Assembly (NCBI GenBank): GCA_949825045.1
Contig: OX463815.1
Span: 17,787,231-17,851,230 of the forward strand
Source: Argyresthia goedartella
Taxonomy: Eukaryota > Arthropoda > Insecta > Lepidoptera > Argyresthiidae
Reading direction: 5' to 3'
Length of the DNA: 64,000 bases
The notes beneath the pieces were generated by a model that saw only the letters and a program-made list of their open reading frames with translations, ran no database searches and was not told where the DNA came from. Below are positions 22,650-33,245 of the stretch, one piece after another (the stretch's first letter is position 1; each line of letters starts with the position of its first letter). The translations under genes were made by a program, and so were the position numbers.

Positions 22650-25600
22650 CTGTGGAATACCATGTCTCCTTACCATAGACACCGGAGCTTCTCGGACTGT
22701 GATCAGCTCTCGGCTACTGAGACACCTGACCAGAGATCATCTAGTCCGACCTAGGCATCTCCAGCTGCAAACTGCTACCGGCCATTACATTTCCGTCCAA
22801 GGAGAACGAGAGTTAGCTGTGAAAATAGGTGAAAAAGAATACTGGCATAAAATGATCGTTGCTAACATCGTCGACGACTGCATTATTGGATTGGATTTTA
22901 TGAGGAGACATGACTGTAAAATCGACTTGAACGTTGGAGTTCTAAAGTTTGGAGTTGATGAGATTCCTATACAAGGTGGAGTAAATGGAAATGTTTACTG
23001 TACCAGGAGAACCATTCTTCAACCAAGGTCACAGGTTTTAGTTCCAGTGAAATTGCCGAACTCCACAAGGCCGCAATCTCACCGCTGTGTGGTGGTAGAG
23101 AGGTTGGATGCTGATAAACCGTGGATAACAGCCCGTACAATGGTAACCACGGCATCTACAGCATTTGTAAGGATCCTTAATCCAAGCGACACGGAATGCG
23201 TGCTCAATAAAGGAACGCTGGTCGGATCATGCCAAGAAATTTCTTGGATAAGAGGCTGCCGGGAATCTGAGGTAAACGTGAAACCTGGTCATGTTAAGCC
23301 TTCAATGGATGTTGAAAAATTACTAAATGACTCCAGGGAGCACCTTACCGAGGAGGAATTCCTTAAGGCGCGTAGCTTACTGCTACGATATCGCAACGTC
23401 TTTTCTTCGCATGATGATGACATTGGAAGAACTGGAGTGGTTCAGCATGAGATCGACACTGGGGAAACTATGCCTATCCGACAGCGCCCTCGGAGAGTTC
23501 CAGTAGCTCGGGAGAAGGAGGTTGAGGGCATGATCGAGGAAATGCAAAGAAGCGGCGTTATTGAACCTTCAACAAGCCCGTGGTGTTCTCCCGTAGTTTT
23601 GGTTAAGAAGAAGGACGGCACCATGAGATTCTGTATTGACTACCGTCGACTTAATGATGTAACCAAGAAGGACAGTTATCCACTTCCACGAATCGACGAC
23701 ACTTTAGACACATTGAACGGAATGAAATGGTTTTCAACGTTGGATCTGAAAAGTGGCTATTGGAAAGTCGAAATCAAGGACAAAGATAAGGAGAAAACGG
23801 CCTTCTCTACTGGCAAGGGACTCTGGCAGTTCAATGTTATGCCATTTGGACTGTGTAATGCACCAGCCACATTTGAGAGATTAATGGAACAAATATTAGC
23901 TGGACTTCTAAGAGAAACTTGCTTGGTCTATTTGGATGACATCATTATCGTTGGTAGAGACTTCAACGACCACTTGAATAAATTGGAGCAGGTGCTAGGC
24001 AAACTACGAGGGGCAAATCTGAAACTCAGTCCGAAGAAATGCTCGTTTTTCAAACGTAAAGTGAATTACTTGGGACACGTGATTTCGAAGGACGGCATCC
24101 AGACAGATCCTGAGAAGATTAGCGCCGTGAAGGATTGGCCGACGCCAAAAGACAAGACTGCAGTACGTGCCTTTTTGGGGCTTTGTTCATACTACAGACG
24201 TTTTGTGAAGAACTTCTCGGATATAGCAAAGCCTTTGCATCAACTAACGGAAGAAAAGCGATCATTTGACTGGAACGAACAATGTGAGTCAAGTTTCAAC
24301 GAGCTTAAAGGAAGACTTTGTGAAACGCCAATATTGGGGTATCCAGACCCGGACGAGGATTTCATTGTGGATACAGATGCTAGTAATACTGGAATTGGAG
24401 GTGTCTTGTCGCAAAAGAAAGGAGATAACGAAGTTGTGATTGCATATTTCAGTAAGTCATTGTCAAAACCAGAGAGGAATTACTGTGTAACTCGGAGGGA
24501 ATTACTAGCAGTTGTCAAGACGTTACAAAATTTCAGCAAATACCTGCTGGGAAAAAAGTTTCGTATCAGAACTGACCATGCTGCTTTAAAGTGGTTGCTA
24601 GAATTTAAAAACCCCGAGGGACAAGTGGCGAGATGGATTGAACAACTGCAGGAGTATGATTTCATCATCGAACACCGTAGTGGGAAATCACATGGAAATG
24701 CTGACGCCCTATCACGTAGACCTTGTGCGGACGACTGTAAACATTGCTCAGGACAAGAAGGCAAGGAATGTGTTCGAATGATAAGAACTGATACGGTTAG
24801 CGACGAGTGGAGTGATGAAATCATGCAGCAAGCGCAACAAGAGGACCCTGACGTGAGACCCATTTTTGATTGGATTAATGCTGGCGCACCTAAACCAAGA
24901 TGGTGTGATGTAGCTCCTATGAGTGCGGTAACAAAAAGCTACTGGGCACAATGGGATAGCTTGGTTATGCATAATGGCGTTCTATGTAGAAAATGGGAAT
25001 CAACAAATGGGAAGGATGCTCACCTGCAAGTCGTTGTCCCAAAGAAAAGGGTGAAAGATGTTTTGAGAATACTTCACGATGGAATATCCGGTGGACAACT
25101 TGGAGTAAAAAGGACCCTAATGAAAATTCGGCAACGCTTTTATTGGATTCACTGCCGAGAAGATGTTGAAAATTGGTGTAAACGATGCACTAACTGTGCA
25201 TCAGTCAAGGGACCGCATACCCGTAGCCGAGGAACACTCAAGTTGTACAACGTGGGAGCCCCTTGGGAAAGGGTTGCATTAGATGTCGCAGGACCATTCC
25301 CAGCATCGGACTCCGGAAACAAGTACATTCTTGTCGTGATGGATTACTTCACGAAGTGGCCTGAAGTATTTGCCATTCCTAATCAAGAAGCGGTAACCAT
25401 AGCTGAAAAGTTAGTGAACGAAGTATTCTGCCGGTTTGGGGTACCACTCGAAATCCACAGTGATCAAGGAAGAAACTTCGAGTTTGCGGTCTTTCAGGAG
25501 ACTTGTCGCATAATGGGAATTCATAAGACGAGGACTACGGCGTATCATTCAGATGGAATGGTTGAGAGATTTAACCAGACACTGGAGAGACTTCTAGCCA

Positions 25601-26154
25601 AGGTCGTTGAGAGCCATCAAAAAGATTGGGATCGGCATATCCCCCTCTTCCTGATGTCTTATAGGTCGGCAACTCACGAAAGTACGGCGGTTACTCCATC
25701 GTATGCGAATTTTGGAAGAGAACTCCGTCTGCCTGCAGATCTCCTGACTGGACGTCCGCCCGATACACCAAGGATCATCACGGAATATGCAAGTGATTTG
25801 CGGGATCGGATTGATGATGTTCACAGCCTGGTACGTGAACACGGGCTCCACGCTAGCATAAAGATGAAAACCCGATATGACCGGAAGTCTTATCAAGTGG
25901 GTTTTGAGGAAGGTTCGTTGGTGTGGCTACATAACCCTATGCGACGAGTAGGAAAGTCCCCGAAACTATCTCCGAATTGGGAAGGGCCTTACAAGGTAGT
26001 CACCAAAATAAACGACGTCACGTATCGAATCCAGCGGAATCCTCGTACTCCGAGCAAGATTGTTCATGTTGACCGGCTGGCCAGATACCACGGAAATAAT
26101 GATGCTCGGGACGAGCATGTCTTAGGAGGGGGTAGTGTTACGCCGGTAGGTTAG
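22650..26154 (+). CDS. pol: Ty3/gypsy Pol of the nested element (N-terminus deleted)
   Basis: The frame is open from about 22624 (in the truncated LTR) to a TGA-type end at 26154, 19 nt inside the 3' LTR. No ATG start belongs to it; the true N-terminus and gag are deleted. Order: protease with TIDTGASRTVIS (22672-22707) and IIGLDFM; RT with FSTLDLKSGYWKVEI, FGLCNAPATFERLM and YLDD; RNase H with VDTDASNTGIGG and RTDHAALKW; integrase zinc module (HDGISGGQLGVKR ... CKRCTNCASVKG); core with Asp in LDVAGPFPA, Asp in HSDQGRNF and Glu in GMVERFNQTL; a C-terminal segment ending IVHVDRLARYHG, not chromodomain-like. Only 33 residues separate the second Asp from Glu, two fewer than usual, because the segment before SDGMVER is short. 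Otherwise intact over more than 1150 codons. Confidence 0.92.
26124..26135 (+). promoter_or_regulatory. polypurine tract of the nested element
   Basis: AGGAGGGGGTAG stands directly before the 3' LTR, inside the end of the pol frame. Confidence 0.82.
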
Positions 26155-26474
26155 GTCAAAAACTTTGAACGTCAATTTCAGTGCTTTAGAGGCGTTTTCA
26201 GCAGGCTGAAAAGTCATTTCAGGCCGTTTCAGAAGTTACTCTATCACATATCTAAAGATCGAAATTTCACCCAAGTTGCCGTCGTTTTCAGGCGCCTGAA
26301 ACATGTTTTCAGTCCGTTTCAGGGCACCCTCTATCAGATGACGCCATAACCTGAAAACCCGTTTTCAGGCGTTTTCAGGACCCCTTATGGGCCTCTGAAG
26401 CACAAATCGTCATATGGCTAAATATCCGGTAGGAGTGACAGAGATAGCACTACTTGAAAGAGATAGCTATACTC

Positions 26475-26489
26475 GGAACATTCGAGAAG
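26475..26489 (+). promoter_or_regulatory. perfect heat-shock element 1
   Basis: GGAACATTCGAGAAG fits nGAAnnTTCnnGAAn exactly, the three-unit binding site for heat-shock factor. It is about 190 bp upstream of the TATA box. Confidence 0.72.
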
Positions 26490-26532
26490 TGTGTGACAGA
26501 CATAGCACTACTAGAAAGAGATAGCTATACTC

Positions 26533-26547
26533 GGAACATTCGAGAAG
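26533..26547 (+). promoter_or_regulatory. perfect heat-shock element 2
   Basis: Same 15 bases as element 1, 58 bp further on. A degenerate third site in the opposite orientation (TCTCGAATGTTCTCGG, 26591-26606) follows. Confidence 0.72.
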
Positions 26548-26676
26548 GGAGTGACAGAGAGAGTGCACCATTAGAGAGAGACATATATGGTCTCGAATGT
26601 TCTCGGCCCGCACGCTGGTCCTTACTAGAATATTCGCGATATGTGTGGACAATGTGTCCAGAGCGGCTCCGCGGGA

Positions 26677-26712
26677 TATAAAATGCGTCGACGGCCGGCG
26701 CGAAGTTAGTTA
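26677..26712 (+). promoter_or_regulatory. LTR core promoter: TATA box and putative initiator
   Basis: TATAAAA at 26677-26683 is followed after about 23 bp by TTAGTTA (26706-26712), a loose match to the insect initiator. Position within the LTR (540 of 800) fits a U3/R boundary. Confidence 0.65.
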
Positions 26713-26939
26713 CATTTTAACTGCGATCGAGTGCTAGTACAAGGATAATCGGAAAGAAAGACTCTTCGTGTGAATAGTGAGTGCATAATTAGTGAAATAG
26801 TGTGTGTGTGTTTTAGTGGATTTTATGTACAGTTCGTGTGAATTGTAAGTGCCTAATTTGGGTAATAAAGTGAGTGTTTTAATTAGTGGATTAATTCGTG
26901 TTTTTCTATCAAATACGAACCCCACGCTCGTAACAATAT

Positions 26940-27091
26940 AATCCAGATGAGTTGAAAAACTAGATGAAGTTTTGTTTTAGAATTTGGAAAAGGTAAAAAG
27001 GATGAATAGATAACGATTTAAGAGTGAAAGAGAAAGCAAATCAAAGGGAAAGAGACAAGGCGCAGAAAAGGTGAAGAGTGGAGAAGAACTT
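26940..27091 (-). other. remaining 5' leader of copy A
   Basis: Continues the copy-A sequence interrupted at 22292, matching copy B at 9105-9262 up to GAGAAGAACTTTTA. There it switches to the duplicated host flank instead of the primer-binding site. Confidence 0.8.
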
Positions 27092-27455
27092 TTATGAATG
27101 AGAATGAGCCTTAAGGATATACAACCGGGCACCGAGCAGACGGATTTTCGTACAGTAGAAGGACTAGGACCCAGTAAGCCGCAGCCAACGTATCGGCCGC
27201 CGGATCAGCCGCCGCAGAAAGCAACGGTCGCCCGAGCTGTCGCCGCAGAACGCAACGGCGGCCGATGCGACGTCGAATCGGTCGCCGCTGCGATGGCAAG
27301 AGTAGTGTTGATCCGGCGGCCGTTACTAGGTAGTACCGTTGTGTGAATGATCCTAGCCGTTTGAGCCAGAGTAGTCATTCGAGGCGCCTCACAGCGTTAA
27401 CTGAATTTGACTTAATGCATTTGACTTATTGGACTTACAACGTTAGGTAGTAGGT
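27092..27455. repeat. second copy of the host-flank block (inside copy A)
   Basis: 364 bp, same length and almost the same sequence as 15505-15868, including the terminal AGGT. See the finding on the duplicated flank. Confidence 0.88.
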
Positions 27456-28312
27456 TGTCGTGTGACGACAAGAACCTACCAGGACCTAACAGAAAACAAC
27501 CAGGATAAAATTTAGTAGTAACAGTTTATTAGTTATTTACTGTGAAGACGATAAAAAAATGATACGAAGATGAGCTTGGCTTGGCAATGGCTTGCAGGAT
27601 CGTGTTTGAAGGAACGACTCGCAGGATCGTGTTTGAAGGAACGACTCGCAGGATCGTGTTTGAAGGAACGGCTTGCAGGATCCCGGGGTAGTGCGACCCC
27701 GGGATAAGGCCTTAGGTGGTACTTCTAGTTCAGAAGCTGACGTGAGACTCCAGAATTTCAGAAATGTTCCGCTTTTATACCCTTTTTGGAGAGTTCTAAA
27801 AATTATTTAAATTAAACGTAATTTTTGTGAGTGGCCAAGAGAGACAAAGTATTTTTGTAAAAGTATTGAAGCAAACCTATCAGACCGCTAACGAGTTTGA
27901 ATGGACATTGCCATGACAACCAGATAAACAAAGACGTCAGCAAATGTCAAAGTTTGGTTTCAGGCTCGTAATATAAAATTTAACAAGTTCACATAGCCAA
28001 AATTACATAACAGCGAAAGGAAAAAGGCTAGCGCACCAGCGCGCACGAAGCCCGAGATTGCAGAGTTTCGGAGAAAGCCAAATACAAGGTCACCAAAGGT
28101 AAACCCCTTCGCTATCGATTTAGAAGTGCTGATAGCATGAAAATGCAGAGCGAAAATGATTTGTTAATGTGTTCTTATGGTTTAAAACGTTACAGGGTCC
28201 TATGAAAATAAAGGTGATACCAAATATACAGCTATGCAGCTCAGCAAGAATCCAGCTGAAAAGCATGAAAGCATGAAAAGCAAGAATAGCATGTAAGTAG
28301 CATAACACTACA
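27456..28312 (-). repeat. 5' LTR of copy A (internally deleted)
   Basis: About 857 bp. Compared with 15869-17050 it lacks roughly 320 bp, including most of the 27-bp array; four units remain (27584-27685). The distal end touches AGGT at 28313. Confidence 0.88.
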
Positions 28313-28379
28313 AGGTATTTCAAAATCTTTAAAGATGATCAGAATCTCTAGCATACAAGAGCCTCTAAATATGTCAAAG

Positions 28380-29208
28380 GGTGTAAGCCCCACTTAAATA
28401 TTACCCATCAAATCATTGAGGGACTACCTGGCAAAAAAACTTTTATTAGAATTATTTCTAAAAATTCAGACGCGTCTATGTTATTTGTAATACAGAACAC
28501 TGGTTAAAGGAAAATATGATGTCTTTTAAAATAAATAATTACAAAATTGTCAGTTGTTATAATAGAAAGACTGCTGATAGTGGTGGTTCTTTAATCTTAG
28601 TAAAAATATATATTGAGATGAGACAACGGAAAGATATTCCTGCACTTATTGTTGAAAGACAAATAGAGGTGTCCTGTATTGAGTTAGATAGCCATATTAT
28701 TGTTTGTGCATACAGACCCCCGAGGGATGAAAAAGCCCATGGCATTTTCGAAATATTTGAGAAAAATAAGGAGGAAGCCCTCACTAAACTATGTAATAAC
28801 AGATTTTTTTTTAGTGGCGATCTTAATGTAGATATGCTTGTACATACAACAATGGAGCAACGATTAATAACTTTATTCAAATCATTTAATTTATGTCATG
28901 TATTTTAGAAATACATGACATAAATTAAATGTTTTGAATAAAGTTCTGTAATGTATTAAATTATATTCTGAGCTGACTAGAATGACGCTCACCAGCCATA
29001 CTTGCTTAGCGTTTTTTGTGACTGTGCATTCACAAGTAAAAATGTAATTAACTGCTTACCTTCCGATCACAGCGTTCACATAGTTTTATTCCCTATTGCT
29101 AGTAAGGATAAGGCTGATCTATCATTTTATAGGCCCCTTACATCCCATAGACTAGAGTCGTATAGCTACGAAAAACTTGGATATAAATTTGCCAGTACCG
29201 GATTTTAA
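28380..29208 (+). pseudogene. non-LTR retrotransposon endonuclease region (degenerate)
   Basis: The + frames read CNTEHWLKE, SCYNRKTADSGGSLILVK, VERQIEVSCIEL, IIVCAYRPP and FFSGDLNVDM, then after a gap NVINCLPSDHS. This is the apurinic-type endonuclease of Jockey/CR1-like elements, which nicks target DNA to prime reverse transcription. GDLNVD supplies an Asp/Asn pair and SDHS the catalytic His. A 77-bp palindrome (28869-28945) interrupts the domain, and several frame changes are present. No RT follows, so this is a truncated fragment. Confidence 0.78.
28869..28945. repeat. 77-bp near-perfect palindrome (37-bp arms, 3-nt loop)
   Basis: The left arm 28869-28905 and right arm 28909-28945 are reverse complements with one mismatch, separated by TAG. 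The left arm is coding sequence of the endonuclease (TLFKSFNLCHV), so the right arm is an inverted copy of it. Confidence 0.95.
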
Positions 29209-29487
29209 TGAACAGAACCCAAACAAACTTCTTCAACATTATTCAAACAGAATTCAATAAAGTTTTTAAATTAAAGAAAGTCAGTCAGTGACTACAACGC
29301 TTAATCTAATTAATTTAATGACTTGGCAACGTTTGGAAATCGTAAAATTAGAGTTATCTTTATGACCTTTATGAACAAAAACCTATAACTTTGATCAAAA
29401 ATTTCATGACTAGGTTAAAGAATATTCCAAAACATTCAAATTCAACTTTACTCAATAATAGAAAAATACAAATTTCAGCATATACCG

Positions 29488-29620
29488 AGCCATGGCCTCG
29501 GTATATGCTAAAGGCTTTCTACTTGCAATTTGCCCATTTGGGCGATTTATATGTGTGTATGATTTATGTATATCGGAGGAGTTTGCCTGCTTACCCGATT
29601 TTACGAGCGGACATCAGCTC
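29488..29620 (+). repeat. dispersed repeat, copy 2
   Basis: Matches 12345-12440 (CATGGCCTCGGTATATGCT, TTGCAATTTGCCC, TTTGGGCGA). It joins directly to the transposase tail that follows. Confidence 0.7.
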
Positions 29621-29633
29621 ATAGTCGTAGAGC

Positions 29634-29876
29634 ATGATCAGACACGAAGACTGGCCATCCTCGAGTCCAGACTTGAATCCATTGGATTATAAAATATGGC
29701 AGTACTTAGAGGAGAAGCTCTGCACTAAACCTCATTGCAATTTGGAGTCTCTCGAATCATCCCTGATTGAAGCAGTGACCAATATTGGCATGGATGTCGT
29801 GCGTGCTTCTATCGATGATTGGCCGCGCAGATTAAAGGCTTGTGTCGAAAATAGGGGGGTCACTTTGAATAGTTAA
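29634..29876 (+). pseudogene. Tc1/mariner-type transposase, C-terminal fragment
   Basis: The 80-residue frame contains DWPSSSPDLNPLDYKIW, the block carrying the third catalytic acid of Tc1/mariner transposases. Here the acid is Asp in PLDY, as in DD37D/maT-like insect families (family name from memory). LEEKLCTK and the helical tail W.RRLKACVENRG follow, ending at the normal stop. The rest of the transposase is absent and the 5' junction falls in a dispersed repeat, so it is a relic. Confidence 0.8.
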
Positions 29877-30091
29877 AATTTCATTTAAATTTGTATTTTG
29901 TGACCTTTCGTTTGATTTATAAATATTTGTATTACAGAGATATTTGTGTAATTTATTTGATTTATTGTATCTACCTATGTGACAAAACTTATGGCCCGAC
30001 ATAGTATATTAATTAAATAGGTACTATAAATTTCATATGGTTAAAAGCTTATATAATAAGACCAGTACTTCTATGAAATTGGGCCCAGGAA

Positions 30092-30234
30092 CCGTAGTAT
30101 GCTCCGCTCGACTCGTGTATATCGCGCATTTAATTTCGTCTAAATGTCAACATTCGTGATTCACTCATACAAAAATTTAACATGATGACATGATGAAATG
30201 CGCGGTAAACACGAGTCGCGCTGGCTTGCTACGG
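30092..30234. mobile_element. 143-bp miniature inverted-repeat element
   Basis: The ends CCGTAGTATGCTCCGCTCGA and, reversed, CCGTAGCAAGCCAGCGCGAC continue as matching ~39-bp arms (CGACTCGTGT..ATCGCGCATTT) with about three-quarters identity. Confidence 0.65.
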
Positions 30235-30519
30235 CTGCAGGATGGGGGAATTTGAGAGATCGCGAATAATCAAGACGCGATCGATTTATTGACGTAATAT
30301 ATCGGTAAAAATAATTAACAGCCCGTATCCCTAATTTTTTTAATTCGACGAATCAGTCAGCAGTGCCATTGCTACTAGACATTGAGGATAACACGTTACT
30401 GATTGCTCAACAATCTCCAATTACAAATCGAATGTCAAAGGTCTGTCAACATTCTGTTGACATAGAGAAAATGCGATCAGAAACCCAAATATTATTAATT
30501 GGAGATTTGACACTGCTAG

Positions 30520-30990
30520 TATTTAATCGCACATCAAAAATACTGATTTGCACAGCAAAAAAGGATCAGCAAAAACACTTTTTTAATTTTATAGTAGTTT
30601 ATGTGACTGTAGTAGTTAATATACAGTTACATACACTAGTTTATCTACAGACATATCATAAGCTCTCTTTAATGTGTTCAGGAACCGCATGTTTGACCGG
30701 CATTGTGGCATTGAGTTGTTTAGCTTGTTCTATAGTACCAATTTCACAGACAAAGTAGGGGAGGCACGCAGGCGGGCGTCGGAGTTTGAAATTTGAATGT
30801 CATAATATGTAGAAAATTTACACGTTATGGTCCTAATGTTCAATATTCAGATAAGAAATATATATATGATACGTGTGTAGATAAAATATTTTATGTGTAC
30901 TCAAGTTTATGTTTTAAGTAGTTTTTTGTTGTTCTTGCATGTTCAACCTAACAGAAGGATAAAGGGGGCTTCGCTTCGCCATCCCCCTTT
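30520..30990. repeat. fragments of two dispersed families
   Basis: CGCACATCAAAAATACTGATTTGCACAGC at 30525 matches both inverted ends of the element at 55705-55955. AACCTAACAGAAGGATAAAGGGGGCTTCGC at 30945-30980 matches the element at 54603-54822 and at 55740-55830. The frame at 30363-30758 is a chance ORF across these repeats. Confidence 0.65.
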
Positions 30991-31334
30991 ACCAAACTTC
31001 AAACTTCATTTTTATTATTTAAAATAGATTCTTACGAACACTTTTTGAACGTCATTTGAATCTTTATCATGCAAGAAAAACTACTACCGCTTCCGAAAGC
31101 TTCCGGCAGCGGAGAAGAAGCGGCGCAAAAAACTCGTACACTGCAAGACGGCCTACTTTCTTTTCATGTTTATTTTTTTTTCAAAAATAGGTCTTGTGTT
31201 ACAATCGTGTGCGTGGTTTTTGTGCTGCGCTGGAAAATCGGAACTCCATACCTCTTTGTCATTAATGTAATCATCTAATTTATAATATGCTAAAGCATAT
31301 TAACAAACATTTAATTAAAAAACATTAAAAACAA

Positions 31335-31374
31335 TTAAAAAACATTATGTTATAAATAACATAATGTTTTTTAA
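31335..31374. repeat. perfect 19-bp palindrome with 2-nt loop
   Basis: TTAAAAAACATTATGTTAT, AA, then its exact reverse complement. Confidence 0.92.
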
Positions 31375-31639
31375 CAATGCCTATAAATTTCTACTTTGAC
31401 AAATTTAATATCTCTTCCGATATTTTGTTATACTATTGAATACTTAGACCCACAAATGAAGTTCTAACTTTAGCTAGTCTATAGTAAGGTTGCTCAATTT
31501 TAATTCCGCTTTCGCTTGTGCCTGTAAATATTTTTAGTGAATCTATTTATTTTCTTCCTAACGTATACATGATGTTTGCATAAATATATTGATACGGTAC
31601 AGTCATAATGCTAATTTATTTGAACAGTTCCCTCAGGGA

Positions 31640-32140
31640 GTCACACTGCGTAGGTTATAAATTGCTCTAATAGCCCTTTTTTGTAGAATAAAAATTGAGT
31701 CAATATCAGCAGCTCGGCCCCACAGCAAAATTCCTTAGGATATAATGCTGTGGATATAACTAACGTAAACAAGTCTCGCTGTAGCTACATCCGTCAGCTG
31801 TCTGATTTGTCTCACAACATATGCAGCTGAACTAAGTTTTCCCGATAAAGATGTAATGTGAGGGCTCCATTATAGTTTCGAGTCAAGCGTTATCCCCAGG
31901 AAAACTGTACTATCAGTAAAGTCTAATCTAACTTATCATTACTTAATACTACCTCATTTTTTAAGGAATTAACATTAGACAAAGTGAGCACTAGATTGTT
32001 AACAGTAAACCAATCATGAAGTTGCCCAAGAGCGTTATTTAATTCGTCATAGTTCTGTACATGTCGATCTACTTTAAATATAAGAGATGTATCATCAGCA
32101 AATAACACAATCTTTGAAAAATTCTGAACCATTGTTCTGA
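31640..32140 (-). pseudogene. non-LTR retrotransposon RT fragment (- strand)
   Basis: On the - strand, IVLFADDTSLIFKVDR gives the FADD catalytic box of non-LTR reverse transcriptases. HDWFTVNNLVL follows, then FLGITLDSKL, KLSSAAYVVRQIRQLTDVATARLVY and GILLWGRAADIDSIFILQKRAIRAI. Two stops and a frame change break it. It closely resembles the fragment at 40240-41135. Confidence 0.85.
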
Positions 32141-32756
32141 ACCATACCCTTCACCTAAGTTACGGCAGCATTTTACCTGATATTTGGTGTGAAAATCAGT
32201 ATTTTTGATATGCAGTTTAATATTTCCTATTTGTAGCGCTACCAAACTGCAGTCTGTCACTTGAATCTTCCAGCTATCCAAATTAAACGGAGATTAACAC
32301 CCCTTTACGTAAGTTTGAGAAAAAAAAAGTGAACCGAAAACAGTCTTTCTAAATTAATGTTTATAACGTTACTATTTATGAATGATTTTCATAATGTTTT
32401 TATAATTGATAATTTTAGACGAAATATCAATTCTGATTTATTTCAGGTTTAGTGTATGTTGATCTGAATGGTGTTGCACAATGTTTTGACAATGAGGTTC
32501 TTTCGTAGACGGTTTTCTTCAAAATCCAACATATGACTCTCAAGACGGCCTGATTTTTGGTCATAGAGTAAAGCATAAACAGATTTCATGGATTCCTACA
32601 CTACCAGAATAGTAAGTGGCCTTTCTATGAAAATCGTAATCAATGAGGAGCGAATAATTTTGCATCAGGAGCTTGTATCATAAATGTTGACTCGGGATTG
32701 TTGACCACGTCATCGAATAAAATGTCGTATTCTTGAAGCCTGAAATAACAAAAAAA

Positions 32757-33065
32757 ACTGGTCGAGCTAGTGCGAGTCGGACTCTCGCACGAATCGCATT
32801 TATTTGGTGAAAGAACTTATCGGTATTTTTACTTTATATTTATATTATTGGTATTTTTACTTTATTTTGAAATGAACCGATACTGAATTAAAATGTTTTA
32901 AAATTACTTACATGTTTTCATGAAATTCGCTCTTTCTGACCGTTTCATGAAATAGTCGGCCAGATCATGAAATGGTTGGCCATCATTTCATGAAATGATC
33001 TATCCATGGTTGGCCATTTCATGAAATGATATATTCTATATTATGGCTAGGAGGCTACGACATAT
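32757..33065. repeat. dispersed repeat fragments, TCATGAAAT-rich
   Basis: After a copy of the 15282 repeat, 32930-33060 has repeated TTTCATGAAAT/GGCCA words and ends in a diverged GGCTACGAC. It is a decayed relative of the inverted-repeat element at 48318-48651. Confidence 0.55.
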
Positions 33066-33201
33066 AGAGTAACAGCAGATAAATTAGTTACTCACCTTTT
33101 AACGAGCATTGCTTTCCTCCACATTAAATCAAATCATTTATTGCAAGTAGGCAAAATAATGAACTTTTATAAGTCAAACACTTACTTAAGTCTCATATAT
33201 A

Positions 33202-33245
33202 TTTTGTTAGATTGTTATTATATTTATAATAACAATCTAACAAAA
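33202..33245. repeat. perfect 21-bp palindrome with 2-nt loop
   Basis: TTTTGTTAGATTGTTATTATA, TT, exact reverse complement. Confidence 0.93.

Larger units (their letters stand above)
22293..26935 (+). mobile_element. young nested Ty3/gypsy element (+ strand), 5' end deleted
   Basis: LTR ends are TGTTACGCC...CGTAACA, with ATAT target duplications. The first 357 bp of the 5' LTR are identical to the 3' LTR by eye, so insertion was recent. A deletion joins LTR position 357 (22649) directly to the protease region, removing the rest of the 5' LTR, the primer-binding site and gag. Pol is otherwise one long frame. Because reverse transcription would have rebuilt the 5' LTR, the deletion must be later than insertion. 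Confidence 0.93.
26136..26935 (+). repeat. 3' LTR of the nested element (complete, 800 bp)
   Basis: TGTTACGCC...GTAACA ends. The first 270 bp are packed with TTTCAG(G) and its complement. Next come two and a half copies of a ~59-bp repeat holding heat-shock elements, then a TATA box at 26677 and a polyadenylation signal AATAAA near 26863. Confidence 0.93.
15869..28312 (-). mobile_element. Ty3/gypsy element copy A, gag-pol on the - strand, with a nested element
   Basis: LTRs at 15869-17050 (3') and 27456-28312 (5') carry TGTCGTGT...ACTACA ends and are flanked by AGGT on both sides. Gag and pol are read on the - strand from 22231 to 17615. The polypurine tract (17051-17068) touches the 3' LTR. 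On the 5' side the expected primer-binding site is missing: a 364-bp copy of the left flank stands in its place. A second Ty3/gypsy element (22293-26935) is inserted in the 5' leader. Coding damage is small (one frameshift in gag, one stop in pol), so the copy is not very old. Confidence 0.9.

Noticed and set aside
22699..22701. GTG at 22699 as the start of the nested pol
   Set aside because: The protease motif TIDTGAS lies upstream in the same frame, so the coding region extends further and the start is simply deleted.
30363..30758. 131-residue ORF as a gene
   Set aside because: It spans pieces of two dispersed repeats and shows no domain, signal peptide or codon pattern of a real protein.
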